Shown here: positions 1-10,500 of the stretch, in pieces | Layout of the letters: every line of letters begins with the position of its first letter | Numbering within the stretch: the stretch's first letter is position 1 | Assembly (NCBI RefSeq): GCF_902806685.2 | Contig: NC_048557.2 | Location: forward strand, 10,611,554-10,675,553 | Origin: Maniola hyperantus | Lineage: Eukaryota > Arthropoda > Insecta > Lepidoptera > Nymphalidae | Direction: 5' to 3' | Length of the DNA stretch: 64,000 bases | Translations under genes and position numbers: made by a program | The notes under the pieces: model-generated | Told to the model about the DNA's origin: nothing | The model's database searches: none | What the model saw: the letters and a program-made list of their open reading frames with translations, nothing else

Positions 1-86
1 TTAGCAAGAATTGCTCATCTCGAAAACGATGATAGATTTCGAATATCAAAACGCTACAACTAATGTCAGAATATAATGGACCAAAA

Positions 87-286
87 TCTAAATGTATAAA
101 ACGAAAAGGTGACTGACTGATCTATCAACACACAGCTCAAACTACTGGACGGATCGGGCAGTTTGGCATGCAGATAGCTATTATGACGTAGGCATCCGTT
201 ACGAAATAATTTTTGAAAATTCAACCCCTAAGAGGGTTAAATAGGGGTTTGAAATTTGTATAGTCCACGCTGACAGCATAAGCTGG
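87..286 (+). mobile_element. Helitron-like element, family A
   Basis: Family A copies start TC-TAAATATATAAAAGG, carry a GACT microsatellite, a motif reading TATTATGACGTAGGCATCCG, then a hairpin CGCGGACGAAGTCGCG a few bases before a terminal CTAG followed by T. TC start, hairpin and CTRR end are the Helitron hallmarks; no Rep/helicase is present, so the family is non-autonomous. This copy starts after an A and its 3' end is decayed (CTGG for CTAG, hairpin damaged). Bases 1-86 show nothing recognisable. Confidence 0.7.
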
Positions 287-716
287 TGGATAATAAGAGA
301 CTATAGCCGTTAGAACTGAAAAGTCGTAGAATAGAGACCGCGCGTAGTAAGCGTAGCGTGGGGTATGGAGTACGCTCCGGCACGTTAGACTGACTGTATT
401 ATAGATAAAGATGGTGACAGGAAGGGGAGGAACAGTCGTAGAGTGGATACTGGAGCCCTATTAACTTGATCTTTAAAACAAGGCATTTCAAATTCCTTTG
501 TCTTTAGTGTAGGTTTACTTTGTCGTTAGTGTTACTCGAAGTATATCAACGTCGTCGAGTGTAAACTCGTGCTAAGCCTACTGCACTGCTGCAGAGCGCG
601 GATTTGGTATTCACTGAGCGCAGGCAACGATCAGATATGCTGATTTTATCTTCACACTTGCTTTTGCTTGCAGTTCCGCACGCGTAACTATTGCCCACTG
701 CTGACCAATCGAAAAA
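287..716. other. No gene seen
   Basis: About 430 bases with somewhat higher GC between 330 and 450. I find no long frame, splice-flanked exon or repeat shared with the rest of the window. Confidence 0.5.
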
Positions 717-913
717 GCGGTGATAGCCTAGTGGTTAAGATGTTGGCTTTCCATGCAGAGGTCAGGGGCTCGATCCCGAATTACTTTAGCGGTGACGATC
801 TTCGAAACTTCATCCTAAGGAAATCTCCATGCCTAAGAGAGAGCTCTTCATAATGTTCTCAAAGGTGTTTGAAGTCTGCTAATCCGCACTGGGCCACCGT
901 GGCAGACTATGAC
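717..913 (+). mobile_element. tRNA-derived SINE, family S1 (3' truncated)
   Basis: The head carries a pol III A box (TAGCCTAGTGG) and a B box-like GGCTCGATCCC. The body matches the S1 copies listed below: 'cctgagagttctccataatgttctcaaaggtgtg' style text followed by 'aatccgcactgggccac'. The usual (GAT)n tail is missing. Confidence 0.7.
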
Positions 914-955
914 GTTTTCGGATTTTTGCTTTACTTATTCTATAAGACACTGCTA

Positions 956-1055
956 CCTGCCAAATTTTCCTCTTTCTTGACAGACACGACAGACAGACAG
1001 ACAACGAAGTGAAGAGCACCTTTTTCTCTTTTGAGGTACGGAACACTAAAAATAA
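956..1055 (-). mobile_element. Fragment of repeat family C
   Basis: Reverse-strand remnant of the ~430-bp family C repeat (see 48152): CTTGACAG, a short GACA run, and TTTTGAGGTACGGAACACTA near the end. Only the outer ~100 bases are present. Confidence 0.55.
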
Positions 1056-1069
1056 ATTTAGATTAGAAA

Positions 1070-1267
1070 CTAGCTTATGCTCGCGACTTCGTCCGCGTGA
1101 TCTACCCAAATTTCAAACCCCTGGAATTTTCAAAAATCCTTTATTAGCGGATGCCTACGTCATAATAGCTATCTGCATGCCAAATTTCCGCCTGATCCAT
1201 CTAGTTTTAGAGCTGTGTGTTGATAGATCAGTCAGTCAGTCACCTTATCCTCTTATATAATATTTGG
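1070..1267 (-). mobile_element. Helitron-like element, family A
   Basis: Reverse orientation: starts CTAGCTTATGCTCGCGACTT and ends in the TCAGTCAG run and an AT-rich TC end. A small reading frame across it is incidental. Confidence 0.7.
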
Positions 1268-1549
1268 ATTAATCCCAAGCCACGGTCAAAATTAAGTTCT
1301 AACTAAAAATCTAGCCTCGCCTGTGATAGATAGGCACTACGGTATAATGTCACGTCATCACAAGTGGTGTGCTGAAGTCGACTGCAAATATGTTCAGCTG
1401 TCGTGTGCCGCTGAAGGGCAACTGCACACACGACGTGCTGTGCCGCTATACCGCTGATGAGGTTAAATTCATAGGAGATTGATTACTCTCCTTAGAATAC
1501 TCTCACATTAACCTAACTTGAGTGTGTGAACGAAATAATGGACTGACAG

Positions 1550-1670
1550 CCGTACTCAGAGTCGCTTAGATACTTAAGATTGAGTTAAAACGAGATAGAT
1601 TTATGTGAGAGATGTAGCTCTGTCTCGTTTTAACTAAACTTAAGTAAAGATTAAGCGACTCTGAGTATGG
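1550..1670. mobile_element. Palindromic MITE (PIF/Harbinger-type candidate)
   Basis: Near-perfect foldback: CCGTACTCAGAGTCGCTTAG pairs with the right arm ending CGACTCTGAGTATGG, and an internal GAGTTAAAACGAGA pairs with TCTCGTTTTAACT. The internal arms match the better preserved element at 43723-43876, which has a TTA duplication. Stretch 1268-1549 before it shows no gene. Confidence 0.6.
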
Positions 1671-1926
1671 CTTTAAGAGTGTTAAGAATTATAGCTAGTG
1701 GACGGTCAGTGTTTGTAAATGGAGTTACTTACCGGACTGAGGAACGCGCTCCGATGTATTGAGCCCCCAGATGCGCTGGTCAGGTCAGATGGTCCAGGGT
1801 AGCGGAACTGGTCCAGGATTTTAGATTTCGCGTCTATAATTCGGTTTTGTGGCGAGGAGTCGTTGCGTGCGAATTCTTTAATTTTCCGGGCTAAAAAGTA
1901 GCCTATGTCACTCTCTATACCCGGAA

Positions 1927-2130
1927 TCTAAATATATAAAAGGAAAAGACGACTGACTGACTAATCTATCAACACACAGCTCGAACTACGGGACGAATCA
2001 GGCTGAAATTGGCATGCAAATAGCTAGTATGACGTAGGCATCCGCTAAGAAAGGATTTTTGAAAATTCAACCTCTAAGGGGGTGAAATAGGGGTTTCATA
2101 TTTCCACGGGGACGAAGCCGTGGTCAAATG
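1927..2130 (+). mobile_element. Helitron-like element, family A (3' end lost)
   Basis: Starts TCTAAATATATAAAAGG after an A and keeps the GACT run and the GACGTAGGCATCCG block. The terminal hairpin has decayed to GGGGACGAAGCCGTGG and no CTAG follows. Confidence 0.65.
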
Positions 2131-2502
2131 CTTGGCCACTATGTTTTAATCGTTTATCGGATTTTACGAGCTATACCTACCAGCCTCTTTAGCACCTAAT
2201 CGATAAGCAATCGATCACTGTACCGAGGCATGCAATACCTATTACCTCTGCGATAAACATCACCAAATAAAGCCGCCTGTACGCCATATTTGGAACCTAG
2301 TCCAGACCACTTAGTTGACTAGTAAACCTAGATTGACATACATTACATATTGGGCACATGACTAACTTCCAGTTCCATGACAAGCTGTTAAAGTAAACGT
2401 TATGGTTGCTGCTAAAATTTGACCACCAATTAGTTAGTTAGTTTTCATACCTCCATAATTAATTAAGATTAAATGTAAAATTTAACCCAAACTTTTAGCA
2501 TG
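2131..2502. other. No gene seen
   Basis: AT-rich, with no frame, exon-like block or recognisable repeat. Confidence 0.5.
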
Positions 2503-2727
2503 CTGAAGTGGCAGTGGGCAAGTCATGCCTGTCGTAGAGGCGATGACCGTTGGAGCCGGAAAGTCCTAGTGTGGGACGCCCTCCAGCACGATGAACCGAC
2601 GATATAAAGAGGCTGGCGGGAAGTGGCTGGATGAGGAAAGCTGAGGACCGGGTGTGGTGGCGCTCTTTAGGGAAGGCCTGTGTCCAAGAGTGGACGTCCA
2701 CAGGCTGATGATGATGATGATGATGAA
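2503..2727 (+). pseudogene. RTE-type LINE, C-terminal end of reverse transcriptase and 3' tail
   Basis: The frame from 2503 reads LKWQWASHACRRGDDRW followed by SRKVLVWDAL. This matches the conserved WQWAGH..RR.D.RW..KVLEW block at the C-terminus of RTE-type endonuclease/reverse transcriptases. Further on, in another frame, WREVAG and GRPVSKSGRPQA-type remnants show frameshifts. The element ends in a (GAT)n tail at about 2707-2727. It is a dead 5'-truncated copy. Family assignment is by motif only. Confidence 0.7.
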
Positions 2728-2754
2728 ATGTAAAAGATCCAAAGTTAACGAATC

Positions 2755-2962
2755 TGGTGGGAAGGCTTTGGCTGTTGCTAGTAACCACCATACCGATAAT
2801 GCCCTGCCGCCAAGCGTTCCGGTACGATGCCATGTAGAAACCAAAGGTGTATGGGTTTAATAAAAACTGCCATACCCTTTCTTAGCCCGTTTCTATCTTA
2901 GACTGCATCATAACTTACCATTAAGGGATAACTTGATGGATGAAAAAAAATTATACTAATAA
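2755..2962 (+). mobile_element. tRNA-derived SINE, family S2 (5' truncated)
   Basis: Contains GTAACCACCATACCG, the CCAAGCGTTCCGGTACGATG block, AACTGCCATACCC, TTAGACTGCATCATAACTTACC and an A-rich end. These are the body and tail of S2; the tRNA-like head is absent. Confidence 0.65.
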
Positions 2963-4014
2963 AAACAATCAATAAAAGGAATACTTTTGGTGAAGTTTAA
3001 AGTTTAACCGTAATCTTAATGTTACTGTGACCGCCTATCGTACAACTAGATCTACAGATAAAAGTATATGTATGAACAGCAAATGAAATTTCCATAAAAT
3101 CAGCAACATTGCTTTAAATCACTGCCATCGATATCCTATCAATATTTGAATAACTATCCAAGAATCTCTTACGAAACTCTCACACCGTCCGAAAAGTGGA
3201 CAAAGAGCATTAAAAATGTAACCCAAGTCGCTAAAAGCAACACCCTTAAAAGCTTCCCTTAAAGGAAGAAGCAATATACGTAGTTTCTGTTTGCAAAAGT
3301 ACCGGACCACTTGGTCGATAACTATGGATTTTTAAAATTTTGAAATGAGCTTGTTCTGTTGATGTGCGATTCTCTGTTTCAGACTGTCCATAACTGTCCA
3401 TAACTTCGTCCGGATGGAGTACGACTTAAATTATACGTTTGCCCGTATCTAACAATTTTTTATTGCAATAGTGAATATGCTGTAGGCCGTCTGCAGAAAG
3501 CTAATTTTCCTGCATCAATTCGCATTAGCGCGGTAATCAAGTGTAACAAACAAACGCAACCAAAGAAAATTTCATATTTGGTATAAGCATAATAATGTGT
3601 TACGGTACAACTGGAGATTTCATTTGACGAATTATATTTTTACCGACTTCTAAAAGCGATGAGGTTCTCAATTGAATAATGTCAGTAAACTGTATATTAT
3701 TTTGCAATTTTCCCCATTATGGTTACAGATTTTTTCTTTCGGTTGAGTGCTCTATTGTATCTTCCCTTCGTAGCGTGGAAGAGGATATTATGTCTTCTCC
3801 TAGGCTTGTTGGTCGTTATCCAAACAGGAATAAAGGCTTAAGGGGCTGAATAAGAAATGGCGCCTCATAAAAATACATTAAACCAGATTTTGTTTATGCT
3901 TTTGTTAGTGCCGAGTTTTACTCCAATCTGAATTTTTATTTCACCCTCTAATGAAAAAGCATCAAATTTAGTGCCTCCTTACTTAACCATAATACTGTTG
4001 GCTGTTATTTTTGA
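2963..4014. other. No gene seen
   Basis: AT-rich kilobase with only short frames on both strands and no homology that I recognise inside the window. Confidence 0.5.
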
Positions 4015-4299
4015 CTAGCTGATACCCGCGGCTTCGCCTGCGTGGAATTAGGTTTTTAAAAAACTTTTTGATTTTCCGTGATAAAAAGTAGCTTATGTCA
4101 CTCTGCAGGTCTTTATCTATACCCATGCAAAAATCACGTCAATCTGGTGCACCGTTGCGACGTGATTGAAAGACAAACCAATAAACCAACCAACTTTTGC
4201 ATGGGTATAGTCAAAGACGAAAGTGACATAGGCTACTTTTTATCCCGGAAAATTTTAAAAACCTAAATCCACGCGGACGAAGTTGCGGGCATCAGCTAG
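4015..4299. mobile_element. Foldback Helitron-like element, family B, two opposed 3' ends
   Basis: Family B copies normally run TCCATACTAATATTATAAATG ... GGACGAAGTCGCGGGCATCAGCTAG. Here the left half is reverse-strand B (starts CTAGCTGATACCCGCGG). After about 170 bases it switches to forward-strand B (ends GGGCATCAGCTAG), so both outer ends are Helitron 3' ends. CCCATGCAAAAATCACGTC and TTTTGCATGGGTATAG face each other near the centre. Confidence 0.65.
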
Positions 4300-4673
4300 T
4301 GCATACATGCATACAAGTAAAACACATAATCCTCATTTTCGATTTCACCGCAGTCGGGTAAAAAGAAAACGTTGGTTTTAAACATGGCTAATATTCTTAT
4401 TTATTAAAAAAAAACTTACATCACTTGTGTTATGGAAGCAAAGTTATATTTTTAGTCGATCCGCGTCGGTTCTCTACAACTATTGTTCCGTTTCGTCCAA
4501 AAAATGTTGTTTAACGAACTGGAATAAAAATAGAGTTATCTCTCCCAGAGTACATACATGGACAATAGATCTGTTTTTGTTCTAGTGACTATTTGTCTGG
4601 GAGCATTGTCAACATTGTTAGCTTCAAATCCAATTTCCAAAATGTTTTTTCTTCAAATCGCTTGAAAAATCAG

Positions 4674-4833
4674 CCCCCAATTGTGTAAGAAAAACGTATT
4701 CATCGTTGGCGTAATCGTCATCACTGCACGTTGATTGGCTGTGAAAAAATATAAACAGCGAATCAACCAATCAAAGGGCAGAATTTTTCGATTACGATAA
4801 CGATGAATACGTTTTTCTTACACAATCGGGGGG
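4674..4833. mobile_element. Palindromic MITE with ~45-bp inverted repeats
   Basis: CCCCCAATTGTGTAAGAAAA at the left pairs with its complement ending CACAATCGGGGG at the right, and the arms continue through CGTATTCATCGTT and CGTAATCG. CAG lies on both outer sides (4671-4673, 4834-4836) and may be the target duplication. Confidence 0.65.
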
Positions 4834-4919
4834 CAGCTTCCACTTGGAGACTGGAGTGTTATTTACAGAAAATCTAGTTTCTGAACCGCTGGTAGAGTAT
4901 TGACATCACTACCCATATA

Positions 4920-5066
4920 CCCTCTAACAAATAAACCTGGAATAGCGGTGGAATAGTTATACTCTGTTTTGTCTTTTTCCTTCAAATGTCAAATTACTGA
5001 TGACAGAGAAAGACAAAACAGAGTATAACTATTCCACCGCTAATTCAGGTTTTTTTGTTAGAGGGG
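4920..5066. mobile_element. Palindromic MITE flanked by TA
   Basis: The left end CCCTCTAACAAATAAACCTG pairs with the right end ACAGGTTT-type arm ending GTTAGAGGGG. The arms run about 55 bases through GCGGTGGAATAGTTATACTC. TA flanks both sides, as for Tc1/mariner-type insertions. Confidence 0.6.
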
Positions 5067-5068
5067 TA

Positions 5069-5548
5069 GAGTTTTGCACGCTTTACACTGCGGGTTTGAA
5101 AAATACTACATCACTAAAACTACAAAATGAGACAATGGTTATTGGTATTCGATTGTGTTTAGGTATAATGACAATAACGCTAAGTTTTTGCTAGCGTTCT
5201 GGTTACACCCTGTATACATTGGGTGGATATAAAACATGGTAACCAGTTAACACCTGAAGTTTGATTTTACCCCAAATAACCTTAAATCCCTGTCAACATA
5301 AACAAGCCGTAAGCCGTAACTTATATAGGTCGTTTCACCCTGAAATAGGGCAAAGTCCCTAAAACTGGAAATATTGAATACTCAATAAAGTGATATGTCT
5401 TAGGAATTCACAGTTAAGTTCTTTTCTCAATTTTTTTTTTATATTTTGTTGCGTGATAAGCTTGCGCCGGACGACACTCATGCTTTCAAAAACTTTCAAA
5501 AAACTTCAAAACCTTCAAAAACTCAAAAAAAAAAAAGAAAAAAAAAGT
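5069..5548. other. No gene; A-rich simple sequence at the right end
   Basis: Nothing gene-like. From about 5486 there is a CTTCAAAAA-type simple tract passing into poly(A)/AAAG just before a LINE fragment. Confidence 0.5.
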
Positions 5549-5800
5549 TGCACTTCGACCGTTCGCTGCGCCAGATCCTTCTTTCCACGCACGTGCAAAC
5601 TGTGGAACCAACTCCCATCGGCGGTGTTCCCACTAGATTATAACATGGGGTTATTCAAGGGGCGGACCAACAGATTCCTAAAAGGCCGGCAACGCATCGG
5701 CGGCTCCTCTGGTGCTGCAAATGTTCATGGGCGACGGTAATCACTTAACATCAGGTGACCGGCCTGCTCGTTTGCTCGCTATATCTATTAAAAAAAAAAA
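5549..5800 (+). pseudogene. CR1/Jockey-type LINE, C-terminal end and 3' tail
   Basis: The frame reads RSFFPRTCKLWNQLPSAVF, then NMGLFKGRTNRFLKGRQRIG and ends AANVHGRR before a stop. This FFPRT..LWN.LP...FKxRxNRFLKGRQR module is the usual C-terminus of lepidopteran CR1/Jockey-like reverse transcriptases. 3' UTR text CATCAGGTGACCGGCCTGC and an A tract follow. Everything upstream of the C-terminus is missing. A second copy is at 39186. Confidence 0.75.
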
Positions 5801-5809
5801 GATGCCTAG

Positions 5810-6035
5810 TCTTATTAGTGGGAGTTCCCGTGTTCGATTCCCGGCAGGGGTTTGGAATTTTATAATTTCTAAGTCTGGTCTGGTGGCAGGCTTCGGCCGT
5901 GGCTAGTTACCATTCTACCGAAAAAAACTGCCATACCTCTTCCAGGTTAGCCCGCTTTTATCTTAGACTGCATCGTCACTTACCACCAGGTGAGATTGCA
6001 ATCAAGGGCTAACTTGTATCTGAATAAAGTAAAAT
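5810..6035 (+). mobile_element. tRNA-derived SINE, family S2
   Basis: B box TGTTCGATTCCCGGCAGGGG, then the GGTCTGGTGGCAGGCTTCGG body, CTTAGACTGCATCGTCACTT and the AACTTGTATCTGAATAAA end. The first ~30 bases of the head are missing and the CCGGTACGATG block is deleted. Confidence 0.7.
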
Positions 6036-6265
6036 AAAAATCCTCTCTTCCATTTATCATTGTTTAATTAACGACATTGTTACACTGAATGCCGAATGGC
6101 ATTTAACTTTCGCATTCGCTTTTCATGCTCGTCGCAAAAGGCAATAGGAATCTGTGTCAGCCGGAGAAACCATTCTTTTTCACGCCGCATCGAATCCGAT
6201 GTTTTCCTCGAGTCAAAAGTACTTATGAATATAAGAGGAGTACTTATTCGGTTTTTATTACGTAC

Positions 6266-6508
6266 CAGCTTATTCCCGCGACTTCGTACGCGTGGACTAC
6301 ACGAATTTCAAACCCCTTTTAACCCTTTTAGATTAGATTAGATTAGACTTTCTTAGCGGATGCCTAGTGCCTACGTCATAATAGCTATCTGCATGCCAAA
6401 TTTCAGCCCGATCCGTCCAGTAGTTTGAGCTGTGCGTTGATAGATCAGTCAGTCAGTCAGTCAGCCATTCAGTCAGTCAGTCACCTTTTCCTTTTATATA
6501 TATAGATT
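6266..6508 (-). mobile_element. Helitron-like element, family A
   Basis: Reverse orientation (CAGCTTATTCCCGCGACTTC to TTTATATATATAGA), with a GATTA microsatellite insertion near 6328. Bases 6036-6265 hold no recognised feature. Confidence 0.65.
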
Positions 6509-6648
6509 AGATTAGACTTTCTTAGCGGATGCCTACGTCATAATAGCTATCTGTATGCCAAATTTAAGCCCGATCCGTCCAGTAGTTTAAGCTGTGCGTT
6601 GATAGATCAGTCAGTCAGTCAGTCAGTCAGTCACCTTTTCTTATAAGA
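6509..6648 (-). mobile_element. Partial Helitron-like element, family A
   Basis: A second reverse copy beginning inside the family (ACTTTCTTAGCGGATGCC) and ending CACCTTTTCTTATAAGA. The BEL/Pao element inserted right beside its end. Confidence 0.6.
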
Positions 6649-6653
6649 CTTAG
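6649..6653. repeat. Target-site duplication of BEL/Pao element (left)
   Basis: CTTAG directly before the 5' LTR, repeated exactly at 12973-12977. A 5-bp duplication is typical for BEL/Pao. Confidence 0.9.
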
Positions 6654-6860
6654 TGTACGCGCCGCTTGGTGCACCTTATCGTTTTAGTGGTGGCAACACA
6701 AAATCGGAGTGATTTTAGTTTTCTAAGTGAAATGTCAAAATTGTCAATTATTATAACCTTACTTTTCATTACAACCTATAACACGAGTGAAAGCCTTTTT
6801 ATTGGAGAAAATAGGATCCTCAAGCCGAATATAGCTCCCAACAAGTTCTTGTAATGAACA
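6654..6860 (+). repeat. 5' LTR of BEL/Pao element
   Basis: Starts TGTACGCGCC and ends TGAACA (TG...CA). It matches 12766-12972 over its whole length with one mismatch six bases from the end region. The short frame inside it is not a gene. Confidence 0.93.
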
Positions 6861-6880
6861 AATGGCGACCTTAAGACACG
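6861..6880 (+). promoter_or_regulatory. Primer-binding site candidate
   Basis: TGGCGACC starts two bases after the 5' LTR, where a tRNA 3' CCA would pair. I cannot match the following bases to a specific insect tRNA by eye, so only position and TGG support it. Confidence 0.5.
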
Positions 6881-7537
6881 GACCTACGTGAATCAACACA
6901 AATTTTGGGCAAAATACGCGCCGATCATAAGTGTGATTGGCCATTGACATCGATGTGCCATTGACGATCGCAGCTGCGGGGCTCAAGGAGCTATCTACAT
7001 CCTACAACCACTACTATAATATAGCTACGGGCAAGCAGCAAGAACGTGGACGTGGATTCTACGGGCCACGGCACTCAGCAATCAACGCAGCACCACCAAT
7101 TCAGCTAAGTGTCCATGCCTTTCCCGCTATATTAACTCTAATCCCTATTTATCCCAAGTGACTAGTAGCCTAGCTTTCATTTGTGTGTCAGTGCCAACTC
7201 TAATTAGGTGGATAGGTACCTACCTACCTACACTAAACAATTATTGGGTGTTGTAAGGCTGACTTGATAGTTGCTGTTAGGCACCATTGTTGGCTCTGGT
7301 AACGCCAGCTGAAGTGATAAACAGACCAGGTTTATACATGGAGTGGGGTAAGAAATAGTTATTTGTTCTATTTGTGATAAATTAGAGTTGATATTCCTGT
7401 TTTAAAGGAATAAGAATATAGCATAATAGGAATATATAATATATAGGAATATCAACTACATAGAGTTGAGATTTAATTGAATTTTAGTTGTTAATTACAA
7501 GTTGCATTGCTGTTGATCAATTTACAATCATAGAATC
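6881..7537 (+). other. BEL/Pao 5' leader
   Basis: Untranslated leader between primer site and Gag start, about 660 bases and AT-rich towards the end. Short frames here lack codon-like character. Confidence 0.7.
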
Positions 7538-10500
7538 ATGTCTGATGCTAAGTTAAGAGAACTTATGGTAAAACGTAGCTCGATAAAGGGACGCTTAACT
7601 AAATTTAAGAATTTTCTAACTCATCATGAGTCCTTAAAGTCAGTAGACGAGATAGAACAAACTAGATTAAATATCCAGCTAGGAAAAATTGATAGCTTAT
7701 CTACCACATTCGAAGAAATACAAAGTCAGATAGAAGTTTTGAACTCGGCAGAAATAGATCAGGAACTTGAGGAGCGTGACTCCATTGAGCTCGAATTTGC
7801 TAGCTTGATTGCTACAGCCCAACAATTTCAAAACAAGTACAATCAGGCTAGCAATCCTAATGTACAGCTAGACGGTTCCTCTCATTGTTGCCACGAGCAA
7901 CCGGGTATAGGCTTCAGGCCTCCTACCTTACAGATAGGAAAATTTGATGGGAGCTATAGTAAGTGGCTTGAGTTTCGCGACCTATATTGCTCTCTTGTCC
8001 ACAACAACAAGCGAATACCTACTCCGATCAAGTTTTGCTATCTTAACTCCTATTTGGAAGGTGAGGCCTCACGGGTAATAAGTAATCTTGAAGTCACAGA
8101 TGCCAATTACGACAAAGCGTGGGACTTGCTGTGTGAGAGGTACGACAATAAGCGTCTGTTAATCAAAGGCCACTTAAACTCTTTGTTAAGTTTTGATATA
8201 AAACCAAGCGACACCGATAAAGTTCTCAGGTCTATTGTGGACAACATTAATAAGAACTTGCGAGCACTTTCAAGCTTAGGCGAAGCAACTTCACATTGGG
8301 ACACTTTGATCATCCATATAGTTTCTTCTAAGCTTGCAAGTCAAACCAGTATGAAGTGGGAAGAGTATAGGAATTCTATTAAGGACACTCCTACTCTCGA
8401 GCAGTTTAACAAGTTTCTTAAGGACCGGGCCGACATACTAGAAACTTACAATCACCCAAGGTCAACCAGCAATTCTAACAGTGAATCAGGCAATAACAGT
8501 AGGAAGAAGCGGCCCCAAACCAATGTTTTTGCGACGCGACTATCACAGCATCCCGAGACTGTTAAGGCTCATGCTCCACTATGCGAGGTCTGCAAAGGCG
8601 TACACAGAATCTATGACTGTGAGGATTTTAAAAATAAAACTGTCGAGCAGCGGCTGGCGCTAGTTAATAGTTTAAAACTTTGCCGGAACTGCCTCCGGGG
8701 GGGCCACAGTGCATATTTTTGTCGCGCTGGATCTTGTCGCACATGCAGAAAGCGCCATAATTCTTTGATTTGCAGTAATAGCCAACAACTATCTCCTCAG
8801 GACAGCGCTGCCACTGCAACTAGAACCGCGTCCCCACCTGCAGTAGACCTCACAGTTAACTTAGCTAGAGATAATGTTAAAAGGATTACACTTCTGTCCA
8901 CAGCCTTGGTCGAGGCGGTCAACCCAGTCAACAAAAGAACTGAAGTTGTTCGCATTTTACTCGACTGTGGTGCGGAGTCCAGTCTCATTTCCAAAGGACT
9001 ACAAGATAGACTAGAGTTACAATCGTCCCCCATGGAACCTGTCAATTTAATAGGGATAGGCAATTTAACTTCTCACTGTACGAACGAACTTTGCTCGTTT
9101 CAATTGAAATCTCTGCATAGTGACTATGTAGCGGAGTTGACTTGCCCAGTACTACCTGAGCTCACAGGTGATATCCCGAGGTTATCAATCAACACAAACA
9201 ATCTCAAATTCCCTACGGATGTTCAGCTAGCCGATCCGAGTTTTTACGAGCCGTCACCAATTGACGTGCTGGTCGGCGCTGACCTATTTTGGCACATAGT
9301 AGGATGCGAGCGTCAATCATTAGGCACAAACAAACCTTATTTAATAAATTCAGAGTTCGGCTGGATTTTATCTGGTCCTATTAATTCGGGAACTCGCCCT
9401 TCTAACATAAGATGCAATTTTCAAGTTTCAAGTCCCCAATCAGATAATCTCGACAAGTTGCTGAATCGATTTTGGGAGCTGGAAGAACTCTCACCCAAGA
9501 AACTATTGAGTGAGGATGAGAAGATATGTGAGGAACACTTCCAGGCTCATACAACTCGAGACTCCTCAGGTAGATTTTGTGTGAGGTTACCCCTCAAGGA
9601 CATTCCTGACTGCTTAGGAAATTCATACATAACTGCTAAGAAAAGGTTTTTCAATTTAGAGAAGCGTTTTAAGGCACAGCCTGAACTTAAGTCTCAATAC
9701 ACTGAATTCATCAATGAATATCTCAATTTAGGCCATTGCTCTATTTTAAATGTGGCAAGACTAGAACCGTCCTATTTTTTATGCCACCACGCTGTCTTTA
9801 AGCAACAGAGTGAATCGACAAAGCTGAGGGTCGTTTTTGACGCTTCGTGCCCTACATCATCGGGTTTTTCGGTTAACGACTTGCAGTACGTAGGCCCTAC
9901 AGTACAAGACACGCTCTTCTCCATCCTATTACGTTTTCGTCAACACCGCTACGTGCTGACGGGTGACATCGAAAAGATGTTTCGTCAAGTCATTGTGCAC
10001 GAAGATGATCGTAACTTGCAACTAATTCTATGGAGAGACAATGAGCATAGTCCTCTGCAAACTCTGAGACTCAATACAATAACGTACGGTTTTGCGAGCG
10101 CTAGCTATCTGAGCACTAAGTGTTTATGGCGTTTAGGCGAGGAGTGTGAAGACGACTTGATAAAGACAATCATTCAGCGGGACTTCTATATGGACGATTT
10201 GCTAACTGGAGCCGATACGATATCAGATCTACATCATATCTTGGCCACAGTTGTTTCGGTTTTACGCTCAGGTTGTTTTCCGCTGCGAAAGTTTAAATCT
10301 AACGTGCCTTCAATTTTCGAAAGCGCTGTCATAGACCCATTAGAAAATTTAACGCTAAGCGAGTCCACCAGCACTTTAGGATTGCAATGGAAACCATCCA
10401 CTGACACCTTGAACATCGTAGTGAGCATTCCAGACCACGCCGATGATTATATAACAAAACGATTAATATTGTCGCATTCATTCAAAATATTCGATCCCTT

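Noticed and set aside
2495..2860. Several 70-110-residue frames with His or Asp runs
   Set aside because: The runs come from (GAT)n/(CAT)n LINE tails; the real signal is the RTE C-terminus in another frame.
6881..7161. Small frame in the BEL/Pao leader as an accessory gene
   Set aside because: No motif, not linked to Gag, and the leader is expected to be untranslated.
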